Shown: positions 36,378 through 46,983, numbered from the stretch's first letter. The stretch: DNA of 64,000 nucleotides from Sulfitobacter sp. S190 (GCF_025141935.1 NZ_CP081120.1:1550001-1614000), one strand, 5' to 3'. A program made the numbers and translations. Notes: generated by a model not told the origin, from the letters alone.

Positions 36378-38024
36378 TCAGTCCTGATTTTCCCAGCTCG
36401 GCGGCAGCAGCCCCAAATGATGCTGGAGCATGTCTTCGGCGGTGGCCAGCGCCCCTTCTGCCCAGCCTTGATCGTGTGAATACGCCTCGCCGCAGATATA
36501 GACAGGGATGTCTTTGACTGGCTGTACGATGTTGCGGCTCACCTCATGGCTGCGCACGCCGACATGCCAGAAATTTGCACCACCGCCGTAGGGATCATCG
36601 CCCCAGTCCTTGTACGAAGCGGCGTAGGGCGCGGGGATGTCAGCCTCGGTTGATACGCCGTGCATCTGCATAATTTGCCGGTGGACTTCCTCCACCATCC
36701 GTTTTGGCGCGGGAAAATCGCTCCATGCGGGCAGGCCACCGCCCGGGGGCTGGCCCCCTTGGCCTTTAAAGACTTCTTCCTGACTGCGCAGACCTGCCCA
36801 ATAGGACAGCGCAAGGCCATCGTCGTAGATCAGGACAACGGCATTGCCGGTGTCTTCGTCGGTGTCCCAGTAATAGAGCTGCCGCACTGGCAGGTCGGTC
36901 ACAGACTCGCCCTTCGTGATCTTTTTCATCACCGGCTGGCCATTGCCATCCGGGACTGCAACAGGCGGCAGGTCCTCCCACCACGCATAGCTGTAGCACA
37001 GGGCAAGTTTGAACAGCGGGATGGGGGTGACGGATTCCATCAACGCGCGCACGCTGCGGTTTTCCGGGTCCATCACCGCGCCGGTGGGAGCCAGGATTTC
37101 CAGCGCCCGCCGTGGCATGGCCAGCACGAGATTGCGCGCCTTGCGGGTTGTGATGCTTCCCCCGCTTTCCACTTTGAATTCAACGCCGGTGGTACCGTCC
37201 TGCATCTTGGTCGTGTCAAAACTGATAAGCCGGTGGTCCGTGCTGATCGTGCCGCCCGCCTTTTCAAAATGCTCCGCGCATCTCAGCGGTACTTCCTGAT
37301 ACCCCTCGGCTAGCCGCGAGTAGGTGACGGATCTGCCAAAATCGCTGAGGTTCCAAGGCAGGCCGTCCGCGGCATTCCATGTATAGAGAATGCTGTCGTA
37401 GCCGCTTGAATCGACTGCAAAGCTATAGGCTTCGTGGCTTATCATGCGCTGCATGCAATAGCGCAGGGGAAGATCGCCCAATGCGTTGCCTTCGAACGCG
37501 TCATCCTTGGTGATATCGAGCCAATTGACCTTTGCCAGATCGACATCCTTGCCGGTCATCGCCCGCAGCAGACGTTCTGCGGCCAATGCCGTAAAGCCGC
37601 CCGACAGGGCCGTCTTGCTGCTTTCGTCTTCCAGCAAGTTGTAGGGCAGTTTCGACGCGTCGCTAAGATCTTGCATGCGCAGCCGTGTGTTGCGCAGATA
37701 CGCTATGTTTTGCGGCTCGCTTACGGGAAAAGGGACCGGCGTAAGCCCGAAAAGACCGACCAGCCCGATGACGTGTTTATGCTCGGAAGTGTAGCGCATG
37801 CCGCCCACTTCGACCCGCGTATTTGGCACGCCGGGTGGCTGTAGCGACAACAAGCGCCCGCCGATCCTGTTCGATTGCTCGAAAACTTCCACCCGCAAGT
37901 CACCCGGGGGCAGGGGGGACGTGTCAGCGCGCGGGGAGCCCATCAGACGCATCGCGCTATAGACACCGCTCACGCCGGCGCCAACAATTGCGATATCCAG
38001 TTCAGTGTCTTGCACTTCGGTCAT
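36378..38024 (-). CDS. Flavin monoamine oxidase family protein
   Basis: 548 residues. The FAD motif DIAIVGAGVSGVYSAMRL is at the N-terminus and EQSNRIGGRLLSL follows (about residue 50). The C-terminal GEAYSHDQGWAEGALATAEDML is the conserved flavin-binding end of amine oxidases. No signal peptide. The substrate is unknown. It is transcribed after the ThDP enzyme gene (50-base gap) and before the VOC gene. Confidence 0.85.
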   Translation of the reverse strand: MTEVQDTELDIAIVGAGVSGVYSAMRLMGSPRADTSPLPPGDLRVEVFEQSNRIGGRLLSLQPPGVPNTRVEVGGMRYTSEHKHVIGLVGLFGLTPVPFPVSEPQNIAYLRNTRLRMQDLSDASKLPYNLLEDESSKTALSGGFTALAAERLLRAMTGKDVDLAKVNWLDITKDDAFEGNALGDLPLRYCMQRMISHEAYSFAVDSSGYDSILYTWNAADGLPWNLSDFGRSVTYSRLAEGYQEVPLRCAEHFEKAGGTISTDHRLISFDTTKMQDGTTGVEFKVESGGSITTRKARNLVLAMPRRALEILAPTGAVMDPENRSVRALMESVTPIPLFKLALCYSYAWWEDLPPVAVPDGNGQPVMKKITKGESVTDLPVRQLYYWDTDEDTGNAVVLIYDDGLALSYWAGLRSQEEVFKGQGGQPPGGGLPAWSDFPAPKRMVEEVHRQIMQMHGVSTEADIPAPYAASYKDWGDDPYGGGANFWHVGVRSHEVSRNIVQPVKDIPVYICGEAYSHDQGWAEGALATAEDMLQHHLGLLPPSWENQD

Positions 38025-38073
38025 ATCAGGTGTCCTTGCTTAAGCGTTGTGATGCACGAATGCCTTGGTCCGA

Positions 38074-39927
38074 CTAGCTGCAGTCGGCCTGCACCAGCGG
38101 ATGGGGCCAGCCATATTTCGGCATCGGTTTTGGGTCGATATGCAGGACGAGGACTTGCGGTTGCCCGGTGGCGCGTGCCCTCTCGAGCGCGGAGGCCAAT
38201 TCCCGCTTCATGTCATCGGGTCCCTGATCGCAGGTGACTTCGACTGCACAGGCACCCAGACCTTCGGAATATTTGACCAGATCGGGCTTACCCAAGGCAT
38301 AGTAGTCATCCCAATCGGCTTCGGGCGGAAACAGAACTGCCATCCCTTGACTGACCATGGCGAGATCGTTGTCATTCAGCACAATCCAGACGGCCCCAAT
38401 CTTGTTTTGCGCGGCCGTGGAAATTTCGGATCCATGCATCATGAAGGCACCATCCCCCACGATGGCCACGCAATCCTTTGCTGGTGCACCGGACTTGCCG
38501 CCAACGACCGCGCCCACGGCAAAGCCCATGGGGCCCATCCCGAGCGCGATGTGGAACTGGTTCGGCGGGTCGATCACCAAGTTATTAAGCGACCAGCCCA
38601 CGCAGTTGCCGGCATCGATGAAGATATGACCATCTTGGACCAGCTCGTTGACGATCCGCATCGCGGCGGCGGGATGCAGGGGGGTTGCGTCGCCGGCGCG
38701 GTCTTCGGGGAACTCGAAGGGGGACGATTGTTTGAGGCTGGCGATCATCTGTCGCCGGGTTTCTGCGTCCGGTGACGGAGAGGCGCCTTCACCTTGCGCC
38801 AAAAGTTGATCGATGGCCGCGCCCGCATCGCCAACGACGCCGAGCGTTATCGGAAAGGACCTGCCGATAACCGCTTGGTCCAGATCGATCTGGATGCAGT
38901 GGTGGGACGGGATCAGATCCTTGTCGTAATGATTGGTTGCGGCAGGCGACGTGGCCAATTCGCCCAGGCTCGATCCGATGACACATAATGCGTCAAAATG
39001 ATCGGCGTCTGACGCAGTTTTCATGTAAAGCGCAGGCCATGCACAGGGTGTCATGCCGTAGTTGCGCAGCGACATCGGGTGACTTTCGGGAAAGATGCCT
39101 TTGCCATCGGGGGTGGTCATCACGGGAATTGCAAAGCGTTCGGAGAAATCTTGCAGAGCGTGCAACCGCGTGGCATCACGCAACGCCATCCGCGCTCCGT
39201 TTCCCAAGAAGATCAGGGGCTTCTTGGCATGCACCAACGCCTCGAACGCCTGCTCCATTTGGGCGGGATCCGCGCCGCGTGCTTCGGTGCGGTAATTCTC
39301 TGGCGCTGCGGGGAACGGTATTCCTCCCGCTGCCGGTGGCTGCATCACGCACGTTCCCGCAACGTTGTTGGGAATGCTGATATGAGCGGCGCGTCGGGGG
39401 CGGGCCATCGCGTTTCTGAGCGCCTGTTCGATGAGCGTCCGGAAGCTGGAGGCAGACGGGATCAGCGCGCTGGACTGGACCGCGTTCTTGAAAACGGCGT
39501 TCACGTCGAGATGGGCATCGACACCTTCCTGCAGATAGCCCTGCCCGAAGTACTGCTCAGGCACTTCGCCGGTGATTGTCAGCACCGCGGAGTTACCGGC
39601 CTCGGCGTTCATTGATCCGGTAAGCGCGTTCACGGCAGAGGGGCCCGCGGTCGTCAGAACCACGCCCAGCTTTCCGGTCACCCGGTAATAGCCATCAGCC
39701 ATGTAGGCCGCGCCAGTTTCATGGCGGCAAATGATAAAATCAAATCTGTCGCGCTGCTGCTTGAGCTGATCCGCGATGAAGATGACCGCACCGCCGGGAA
39801 TGCCGAAGATGCGGTCCACACCTTCGAGCTTGAGGTACTCCAACAGCAGTTGAGCGACGGTCATGTTCTGCAGATGGTTTTCCAGATATTCCGCACGAAC
39901 ACTGCGCTTCACGGACTCGTCTTGCAT
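38074..39927 (-). CDS. Thiamine-diphosphate enzyme, acetolactate-synthase-like
   Basis: 617 residues. The start at 39927 has GGAG at a good distance on the minus strand. The catalytic Glu is in CRHETGAAYMADGYYR (about residue 70). The ThDP/Mg motif is GDGAFMMHGSEISTAAQN (about residue 480), ending ND as in VLNDNDLAMV. The FAD-binding region typical of true acetolactate synthase is only weakly recognisable, so pyruvate-oxidase or other 2-oxoacid decarboxylase chemistry is possible. It lies upstream of the amine oxidase on the same strand; ilvH is not present. Confidence 0.85.
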   Translation of the reverse strand: MQDESVKRSVRAEYLENHLQNMTVAQLLLEYLKLEGVDRIFGIPGGAVIFIADQLKQQRDRFDFIICRHETGAAYMADGYYRVTGKLGVVLTTAGPSAVNALTGSMNAEAGNSAVLTITGEVPEQYFGQGYLQEGVDAHLDVNAVFKNAVQSSALIPSASSFRTLIEQALRNAMARPRRAAHISIPNNVAGTCVMQPPAAGGIPFPAAPENYRTEARGADPAQMEQAFEALVHAKKPLIFLGNGARMALRDATRLHALQDFSERFAIPVMTTPDGKGIFPESHPMSLRNYGMTPCAWPALYMKTASDADHFDALCVIGSSLGELATSPAATNHYDKDLIPSHHCIQIDLDQAVIGRSFPITLGVVGDAGAAIDQLLAQGEGASPSPDAETRRQMIASLKQSSPFEFPEDRAGDATPLHPAAAMRIVNELVQDGHIFIDAGNCVGWSLNNLVIDPPNQFHIALGMGPMGFAVGAVVGGKSGAPAKDCVAIVGDGAFMMHGSEISTAAQNKIGAVWIVLNDNDLAMVSQGMAVLFPPEADWDDYYALGKPDLVKYSEGLGACAVEVTCDQGPDDMKRELASALERARATGQPQVLVLHIDPKPMPKYGWPHPLVQADCS

Positions 39928-40213
39928 AGATTCTCCATCAAATAAAATTTTCGGAAAAATCGTTAAGCGCCGGTCACACATATGTCGGGCATAACAATTG
40001 CCACTGCGGTACGACGGACTGAATACGTCTTTTAATATACCTGACCCTACCATACCCGGATGCATCAGGCACTGACTATTTCACCTTCCTCGTGCGGAGA
40101 GGGGCTGTCGTGCCGAAATGGCTGCCGTTCTGGGCGGTCATCGGGGGCGTGGTGCTGCGCGCCTCCTGCCACCCGTTCCGCATAGGAAACAGGGCGATTT
40201 CGCAACTATCTGG

Positions 40214-43159
40214 TTATTTCCCGACGTAGCCGGCGATGACCTGCAAAATCTTGAAGGTTGTTGCCGCGTCATTTTCCAATACGGAGAGAAACGCTTCGCC
40301 GCCGATCCGCAGGCTTTTCAGATCGGTCGCGGCCCGCATGTCGAGCGCGCGGGGTACGTTTCGGATCAAGCCCAATTCACCCACCAACGTGCCCGGACCG
40401 ATCTGTGACACAAGCGTGTCGTCCCCGTCGTCCTGCGGCATCAACAGATCGGCAGTCCCGTCTGTTATGAGGTAGGCGCCGCTCGATGGGTCATCGTCCT
40501 TTCGAAAGACATACTCGCCCGCACTGGCGCGATGCCAGCGCGCGGCGAACGCCAGCATGCCAAGCTGTTTTCGGCTCAGGGTGCCAAAAACGTCTGATGC
40601 TTCGAGCGTGCGGATTTTTTCGGATTGGTCCGCAGACATGGGCGTGTCTGCTTCGGGGGTCGTCGCCGTGGTTTCACGCGATATGCGGCCTTTGTCCATC
40701 TCGAGGTACATATCAAAACCGTCAATACCCTCGAAAGACGGCGCGAGGGATATGAGGGTGGTATCGGGAAGCAGCCGGTGCAGATTGCGGTACATCCGCA
40801 CGCGCGATGCGATATCGTGGCTTTGCATGGCGGTCTCTAGGACCAGAATGTCCGGGCGTTTGATTGCGGCTCTGCTCAGGGCCAGCGGCTCGGCGACGCG
40901 CGCGGGCAGGTTTGCGCCCCCCAGACCAACGGGCGTGTCCAACATGAGCAGCAGAATGTCACGGTCCAGTCCAGCCCCTCTGAGCGTGTCGATCACGACC
41001 CGCTGCACTTCCTCGCCCTTGCGTCCGGCGGATGGTGCGACTTTGCCGAAGATCGCGTTTTCGAGGATGGAGAAACCTGCGACCGGACCCGTCGCAGTTA
41101 TCGGGACAAACAGATCGGGCATCGCCGCCAGAAGCGCCTTGCCGTGCTGTTTTCGCAACTCGAGCACCTTGCCTGTGATTTCGTCGGGAAAGGTAATGCC
41201 GATTGCTTCGGCAGAGACAGAAAAAGGAACGATGAGCAGCTGCGCTGTCTGAAGATCGCTCAGAGCTTTCTTTTGTCTATCGACCGAAATCAGGCTGACC
41301 GCAATTTCGTAGTCGTTCGGGTCCAGCCCCATGCGCCGGAAGAGGGGATGGTTGACGCCATCGATTCCAAAGATCTGCCGGATCATTTTGACGATATCGA
41401 TGGAAAGCTGAAGCAGGCTTTCTTCGAGTTTCAGGTCCTTCAAGAGCCGCAAAAACTCTGATTTTTCCGCAAGTCCCGCCGCAGTCAATTGCCCGCGCGG
41501 GGTCGCAAACAGCAGATTGTCGAGCACCGTCAGCGCAGGGTTGTACTTTTCGGTGTCGAGCGGCCAGATTTGCGTTTCAAGCCCTGCGGATATGACGGCG
41601 CGGGCAATGTCCGGTCTTATCTCAACGATAGCCTGCGCAAGCTTCGCGTGCTTCGGATCGTCGAGCCGCAGGCCGATCGCACGGTGAATGAGCGCATCGG
41701 CACTGCCCATGCCAGCGATCAGTTGGAGCCACCAATCGTTCAGCTCATCCCTGTCCTTCAGGTCTGCTGCGGTGTAATGCAACCAATCCTGTGTCGTCGT
41801 ATCGGCGGTGTTGCCTGCGCGAAGGCTTTCGAGAGCGCTCTCCGTCTGGTGGGCTGTCCCCAATGGCTTCGGGCGCATTGGCATCAGCAAATTATGCTCG
41901 AAACTGCCGGAAAACAGGACCGGTTTCGAGCTCGCGTGGCCGATACGGGCGCAAATCGTCGATTGATGCAGCTGCGCCAGATCGTGACCCGCGACCACCA
42001 CAGACCCCTTAGCAGGCAGGATCTCACGGGTGAGCAGTTCAGATAGCGCGCGCCGGTCTTCATCGCCCTTCGCGGTGATCGCGATCCGCTTGCCAGCCGG
42101 AATGGTGACCGAAATATCGTCGAGCACGGTATGACCGTCCTCGTCGCGCACGGTCACGTCGGTCAAGACGACGTCGCCTGACAAGCGTGGTATGTCATCA
42201 TTGCTGCTGTCGAACAGCTTGTCGTCTATCATGCCCGCGGGCGCAAATCGCTGCACCAGCATCGCCCATCTGAGCGACATGTCCTGATGCTGGTTGTAGT
42301 AGGCCAACAACTCTTTCCACGGGGAGCTGAGATCTTTGTAGGCGGCCAGCGCGGCGACCAGCGCGCCGAGTGTGATATCGCCCTTGATGGTAAGATACCC
42401 TCCGATCGCGTAGAAGAAAAACGGTGTAATCTGTCCTATGAAGTTGTTGAGAAACTTCATGAAAAACTTCTTCTGGAAGATTTCGAACCGGATGGCGAAA
42501 AGCACGCTGAGCCTTTCGGATGTCTGGGCCATCCTGTAGCGCCAGCCACCGTGAACACGTAGCGTTGCAGCACCACCTGCGTTCTCGCCGATATCGGCGG
42601 CCAGCGCACGCACCTCGACGATGCGCTTTTTGTTCAGCAGATTGATCTGGCGTTGAAGTTTAGGAATAAGCCAGGCCTGCAAGGGGATCATCGCGCAGGC
42701 CGCAATTCCGAATGCGACGCTTTGGGCGAACAGAAATCCAAGGATGGTCAGCATTTGCCCGGCTTGCAGGACAGGTTGCGCAATCGCATCGCCCATCAGC
42801 CCGCCCATCGGCTCCGCCTCGGACGTGACCATCGAAACCAACTCGCCCTGACTGGTGCGCTCGAAATAAGGGGCGGGGAACCGAAGGAGCCGTGCGATCA
42901 GCGTATAGCGCAGTCGGCGCAAAAGACGTTCGGACAAGACGCCTTTCATTGTGTTGATCCGCATCTTCATCAGGCCATGTGCCAATACGGCCAGCAGAAA
43001 CAGACCGCAAAGTATGAACAAGAACGCCGTCTGCGACAGTCCAACGCCGAATATGACGACCGTGCCGCTTTCCGCACCAATGGCGTCATTGATGATCCTC
43101 TTCGGCAGCTCCAGCGTTGCGTACAAAAGCGGGAAGAGCGTCAGGGTCACAAGAAGCAA
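40214..43159 (-). CDS. Degenerate ABC-transporter-like protein with cyclic-nucleotide-binding domain
   Basis: 981 residues from TTG 43159. Coding character continues upstream for about 19 codons (ERTLFSFIWKHSKRDQLV), reaching an ATA at 43216 with AGGA before it and no ATG/GTG, so the true start is uncertain. An exporter-type membrane domain (about 1-300) precedes a nucleotide-binding domain without Walker A: where GxxGxGKS is expected there is AKGDEDRRALS. The Walker B/Glu region reads LVLETAMQ and the H-loop His is missing (ISLAPS). About 290 extra residues separate the two NBD halves. The C-terminus (about 855-981) is a cNMP domain (GTLVGELGLIRNVPRALDMRA). It is probably not an active pump. 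Confidence 0.8.
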   Translation of the reverse strand: MLLVTLTLFPLLYATLELPKRIINDAIGAESGTVVIFGVGLSQTAFLFILCGLFLLAVLAHGLMKMRINTMKGVLSERLLRRLRYTLIARLLRFPAPYFERTSQGELVSMVTSEAEPMGGLMGDAIAQPVLQAGQMLTILGFLFAQSVAFGIAACAMIPLQAWLIPKLQRQINLLNKKRIVEVRALAADIGENAGGAATLRVHGGWRYRMAQTSERLSVLFAIRFEIFQKKFFMKFLNNFIGQITPFFFYAIGGYLTIKGDITLGALVAALAAYKDLSSPWKELLAYYNQHQDMSLRWAMLVQRFAPAGMIDDKLFDSSNDDIPRLSGDVVLTDVTVRDEDGHTVLDDISVTIPAGKRIAITAKGDEDRRALSELLTREILPAKGSVVVAGHDLAQLHQSTICARIGHASSKPVLFSGSFEHNLLMPMRPKPLGTAHQTESALESLRAGNTADTTTQDWLHYTAADLKDRDELNDWWLQLIAGMGSADALIHRAIGLRLDDPKHAKLAQAIVEIRPDIARAVISAGLETQIWPLDTEKYNPALTVLDNLLFATPRGQLTAAGLAEKSEFLRLLKDLKLEESLLQLSIDIVKMIRQIFGIDGVNHPLFRRMGLDPNDYEIAVSLISVDRQKKALSDLQTAQLLIVPFSVSAEAIGITFPDEITGKVLELRKQHGKALLAAMPDLFVPITATGPVAGFSILENAIFGKVAPSAGRKGEEVQRVVIDTLRGAGLDRDILLLMLDTPVGLGGANLPARVAEPLALSRAAIKRPDILVLETAMQSHDIASRVRMYRNLHRLLPDTTLISLAPSFEGIDGFDMYLEMDKGRISRETTATTPEADTPMSADQSEKIRTLEASDVFGTLSRKQLGMLAFAARWHRASAGEYVFRKDDDPSSGAYLITDGTADLLMPQDDGDDTLVSQIGPGTLVGELGLIRNVPRALDMRAATDLKSLRIGGEAFLSVLENDAATTFKILQVIAGYVGK

Positions 43160-43216
43160 GACCAGCTGATCGCGTTTGGAATGCTTCCAGATAAATGAAA
43201 AAAGCGTCCGTTCTAT

Positions 43217-43505
43217 CGTCCCGGTCCTGCAATGGATGAAACCAAGGTCTTCAGCCCACGACAGTGCAGGAACGGGGCTTTTAAAGCAATTTTAATGTCT
43301 GGTGCGTCCGTCCGTCGCCTGAGCCAATACGTGATGTGTGCCTGCGTGTTGGCCGTACCGTTCCACGCGGCTTGTCCGCGTGATCGCTGCGGGCCGTGTG
43401 ATCCGCGTCGGTTGACGTTATCGGTTGCCTCGTGTTTCTATCGGGGGCTGCTGCGCTATGTTTTTCACTAACGCGCGTTTGCCTGAAAGCATCGGAGTAT
43501 GCAGA
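43217..43505. other. Intergenic region between divergent ABC-like gene and glg operon
   Basis: About 290 bases. It should hold the promoters of both flanking genes. No clear gene was seen. An in-frame extension of glgB reaches back to 43425 but lacks protein-like composition. Confidence 0.45.
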
Positions 43506-45695
43506 TTGGTTCAGAAAGCTACTTTCGACAGGCCGGATTTCCTGACGGACGATGTTCTGTCATCTTTGAACACTGCCACACACAGCGCGCCTTTCGAAGT
43601 TTTGGGGTCACGCATCAGCAACAACCGAAGATGGATCACGAGCTTTCAGCCGGATGCGTGCAAGGTTACGGCGACTGTTGCGGGCAAGACGACCGAATTG
43701 CCGCGGATTGAGGGCGATGTGTTCTCGGGCCGGGTTTCGGGCAAGGGCTATACGCTGACCATGCACTATCCGAATGGATCAGAGCACACGACCGAGGATC
43801 CGTTTGCCTTTGATCCCGTTTTATCCGATCTGGATAAATACCTGTTTGGCGAGGGAACCCATAAAGAGCTTTGGCGCGCGTTGGGTGCGCATGTCATGAC
43901 GCACCAAGGGGTGCGCGGCGTTCATTTCGCGGTTTGGGCGCCAAATGCCCGGCGGGTCAGTGTGATCGGTGACTTCAATGCCTGGGACGGTCGACGCCAT
44001 CCGATGCGCCCTGCCGGAAGCACCGGTATCTGGGAAATTTTCCTGCCGCGCCTCGATGACGGCACGATTTATAAATACCAGATCGTCGGGGCTGACGGTG
44101 AGACGCGGGACAAGGCCGATCCAGTTGGCTTTGGCTCCCAGCATCCGCCCGAGCAGGCTTCGGTCGTGCGCCAGCTTGCCGGATACGGCTGGAGCGATGA
44201 GGCCTGGATGGATGCGCGTGCGCAACGGGCGGACCGCGCTCAGCCGATTTCGATTTACGAGGTGCATCTGGGGTCCTGGCGGCGGCGCTACGATGATCAT
44301 GGCCGGCCTTTGTCCTACAGCGAACTGGCGCGCGATCTGGTCAACTATGTCAAATACATGGGCTTTACCCATATCGAATTGCTGCCCGTGTCCGAATTCC
44401 CCTTTGACGGCTCATGGGGGTATCAACCGGTCGGCCTGTACGCACCGACCATCCGGTTCGGCCCGCCCAACGAATTTCGCGATTTCATTGATGCGGCCCA
44501 CGCCGCCGGTATCGGTGTGCTGCTTGACTGGGTACCGGGGCATTTCCCGACAGATGCCCACGGTCTGATCCAGTTCGACGGAACCGCGCTTTATGAACAT
44601 GCCGATCCGCGCGAGGGGTTTCATCAGGACTGGAACACGCTGATACCGAATTATGGCCGCACCGAGGTGAAGAATTATTTCATCGCGAACGCGCTCTACT
44701 GGCTGGAGGAATACCACCTTGACGGGCTGCGCGTCGATGCGGTGGCCTCGATGCTGTACCGCGATTATTCGCGCAACGAAGGTGAATGGGTTCCCAACAA
44801 GGATGGCGGGCGCGAAAACTACGAAGCGATTGCTTTCCTTCAGGAAATGAATATCGCGGCCTACGGCGCTGATCCGACCGTGATGACCATTGCCGAAGAA
44901 AGCACATCGTTTCCTGGCGTATCGCAGCCGGCCCATGCGGGGGGACTGGGTTTTGGCTACAAGTGGAATATGGGGTGGATGAACGACACGCTGCGCTACA
45001 TGGAAAAAGACCCCATCTACCGCCAGCACGATCATTATCTGATGACCTTCCCCATCGACTGGGCATTCACCGAAAACTTCATTCTTCCGATCAGCCATGA
45101 CGAAGTGGTGCATGGAAAAGGATCGATGCTTACCAAAATGCCGGGCACCGATTGGGAAAAATACGCCAACTTGCGCGCTTATTACGCCTTCATGTGGACG
45201 CAACCGGGCAAGAAACTATTGTTTATGGGGTGCGAATTTGCGCAACCGGAGGAATGGAACCACGACGCCGAACTGAACTGGGGCGCAGCAGAGCAGCCTG
45301 CGCACAAGGGCATCCAGCAGTTGGTGCGCGATCTGAACGGGATGTACCGCGACACACCGGCGCTGCACGCGAAGGATTGCGAAAACGGCGGCTTTGAGTG
45401 GCTGTGCAACGATCCGGCGCAATCGGTGATGGGATACCTGCGGAAGGGCGGCACGGACGATAGGGACGTTTTGATCGTGTGTAACTTTACGCCCGTTGAG
45501 CGCAGCAATTTCCGTGTCGGGATCCCCGATAACGGGCATTGGCGCGAAGTGCTGAACACGGATGCAGCCGTTTACGGCGGCGGCAACCGGGGCAATCTGG
45601 GAGGGTGCGACGCACAGGACATCGCGGCGGACGGGCAGCCGTACTCGGTCGCGCTGACGCTGCCGCCCTTGGCGGTCGTGGTTTTGCAGCGCTAA
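43506..45695 (+). CDS. glgB: 1,4-alpha-glucan branching enzyme
   Basis: 729 residues from TTG 43506, preferred because GGAG lies eight bases upstream and (M)VQKATFDRPDFL looks like a normal GlgB N-terminus; ATG 43458 is the alternative. An N-terminal carbohydrate-binding module includes FAVWAPNARRVSVIGDFNAWDG. The GH13 catalytic Asp lies in GLRVDAVASMLYRDY and the Glu in TIAEESTSFPGVS; PISHDEVVHGKGSM carries the third acid. Introduces alpha-1,6 branches into glycogen. First gene of the operon glgB-glgC-glgA-glgX-pgm. Confidence 0.93.
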   Translation: MVQKATFDRPDFLTDDVLSSLNTATHSAPFEVLGSRISNNRRWITSFQPDACKVTATVAGKTTELPRIEGDVFSGRVSGKGYTLTMHYPNGSEHTTEDPFAFDPVLSDLDKYLFGEGTHKELWRALGAHVMTHQGVRGVHFAVWAPNARRVSVIGDFNAWDGRRHPMRPAGSTGIWEIFLPRLDDGTIYKYQIVGADGETRDKADPVGFGSQHPPEQASVVRQLAGYGWSDEAWMDARAQRADRAQPISIYEVHLGSWRRRYDDHGRPLSYSELARDLVNYVKYMGFTHIELLPVSEFPFDGSWGYQPVGLYAPTIRFGPPNEFRDFIDAAHAAGIGVLLDWVPGHFPTDAHGLIQFDGTALYEHADPREGFHQDWNTLIPNYGRTEVKNYFIANALYWLEEYHLDGLRVDAVASMLYRDYSRNEGEWVPNKDGGRENYEAIAFLQEMNIAAYGADPTVMTIAEESTSFPGVSQPAHAGGLGFGYKWNMGWMNDTLRYMEKDPIYRQHDHYLMTFPIDWAFTENFILPISHDEVVHGKGSMLTKMPGTDWEKYANLRAYYAFMWTQPGKKLLFMGCEFAQPEEWNHDAELNWGAAEQPAHKGIQQLVRDLNGMYRDTPALHAKDCENGGFEWLCNDPAQSVMGYLRKGGTDDRDVLIVCNFTPVERSNFRVGIPDNGHWREVLNTDAAVYGGGNRGNLGGCDAQDIAADGQPYSVALTLPPLAVVVLQR

Positions 45696-45726
45696 GGTCA
45701 ATTGAATTCAACGGGGGGAAGACGAC

Positions 45727-46983
45727 ATGCCGACAAAACGTATCACACAGAGGTCGATGGCATTCGTTCTGGCAGGCGGACGCGGAAGCCGCCTCAAGGA
45801 GCTGACGGACCGAAGGGTCAAGCCGGCGGTGCCGTTCGGGGGCAAGGCGCGGATCATTGATTTTGCGCTGTCCAACGCCGTCAATTCCGGCATCCGCAAA
45901 ATAGCCGTCGCGACCCAGTACAAGGCGCACAGCCTGATCCGGCACACCCAGCGAGGGTGGAATTTCTTTCGCGCCGAGCGCAACGAGTTTCTCGATGTGC
46001 TGCCTGCGTCGCAGCGTGGTGGCAACGAAAGCTGGTACAAGGGCACGGCAGACGCGGTCACCCAGAACATCGACATCGTCGACAGCTACAACGTCGATTA
46101 CGTCATCATCCTTGCCGGTGATCACATCTATAAGATGGATTACGAAGTGATGCTGCGCCAGCACGTGGACACCGGCGCGGATGTGACAGTGGGCTGCCTA
46201 ACGGTCCCGCGGGCGGAGGCAACCGCATTTGGCGTGATGGACACCGACAGCGCGGGGCGCATCACCAGTTTCCTTGAAAAGCCCGCAGATCCGCCCGGCA
46301 CGCCGGAAGACCCCGACAAGGCGCTCGCCTCGATGGGGATTTATGTTTTCAACTGGGACTACTTGCGCGATCTGCTGCTGAAAGACGCCGAAAACCCGGA
46401 GTCTACCAATGACTTCGGCAATGATTTGATCCCCAGTATCGTGCAGAACGGTAAAGCGATGGCACACCGCTTTGACGAAAGCTGTGTGCGCGACGGCGAT
46501 GCGCCTGCCTATTGGAAGGATGTCGGCACGGTTGATGCTTTCTGGGAAGCGCATATCGATTTGACCAATTTCACGCCGGAACTCGATCTTTGGGACAACG
46601 AATGGCCGATCTGGACCTATAACGAGGCAGTGCCCCCTGCGAAATTCATTCACGACGAACGCGACAGGCGCGGCATGGCGATTTCTTCAATGGTTGCCGG
46701 GGGCTGCATCATCTCGGGCACCGAGGTGCGCAATTCGGTTCTGTTTACAAATGTGCGTACAAATTCCTATGCGGTGCTGGACCATGCCGTGATCCTGCCC
46801 AATGCGGTCGTCCATCGCTCGGCGCGGCTGCGGCAGGTGGTCGTGGACACAGGTGTGGTCATTCCTGAAGGATTGGTTGTCGGCGAGGACTCTGCAGAGG
46901 ATGCGAAGTGGTTTCGCGTGACGGACCGCGGGATTACCCTGATCACGCAGGAAATGCTGGATAAGAGAGCCGCTGCCCTATGA
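45727..46983 (+). CDS. glgC: Glucose-1-phosphate adenylyltransferase
   Basis: 418 residues. The N-terminal nucleotidyltransferase motif [18 protein letters not shown] is followed by [19 protein letters not shown] and, later, [23 protein letters not shown]. The C-terminal left-handed beta-helix regulatory region is present. It makes ADP-glucose, the committed step of glycogen synthesis. GGGGGGAAG precedes the start. Its stop overlaps glgA (ATGA). Confidence 0.95.
   Translation: MPTKRITQRSMAFVLAGGRGSRLKELTDRRVKPAVPFGGKARIIDFALSNAVNSGIRKIAVATQYKAHSLIRHTQRGWNFFRAERNEFLDVLPASQRGGNESWYKGTADAVTQNIDIVDSYNVDYVIILAGDHIYKMDYEVMLRQHVDTGADVTVGCLTVPRAEATAFGVMDTDSAGRITSFLEKPADPPGTPEDPDKALASMGIYVFNWDYLRDLLLKDAENPESTNDFGNDLIPSIVQNGKAMAHRFDESCVRDGDAPAYWKDVGTVDAFWEAHIDLTNFTPELDLWDNEWPIWTYNEAVPPAKFIHDERDRRGMAISSMVAGGCIISGTEVRNSVLFTNVRTNSYAVLDHAVILPNAVVHRSARLRQVVVDTGVVIPEGLVVGEDSAEDAKWFRVTDRGITLITQEMLDKRAAAL

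Noticed and set aside
38074..39927. Biosynthetic acetolactate synthase large subunit (ilvB)
   Set aside because: No small subunit gene follows and the FAD region is weak; it is grouped with an amine oxidase, so a general ThDP enzyme call is safer.
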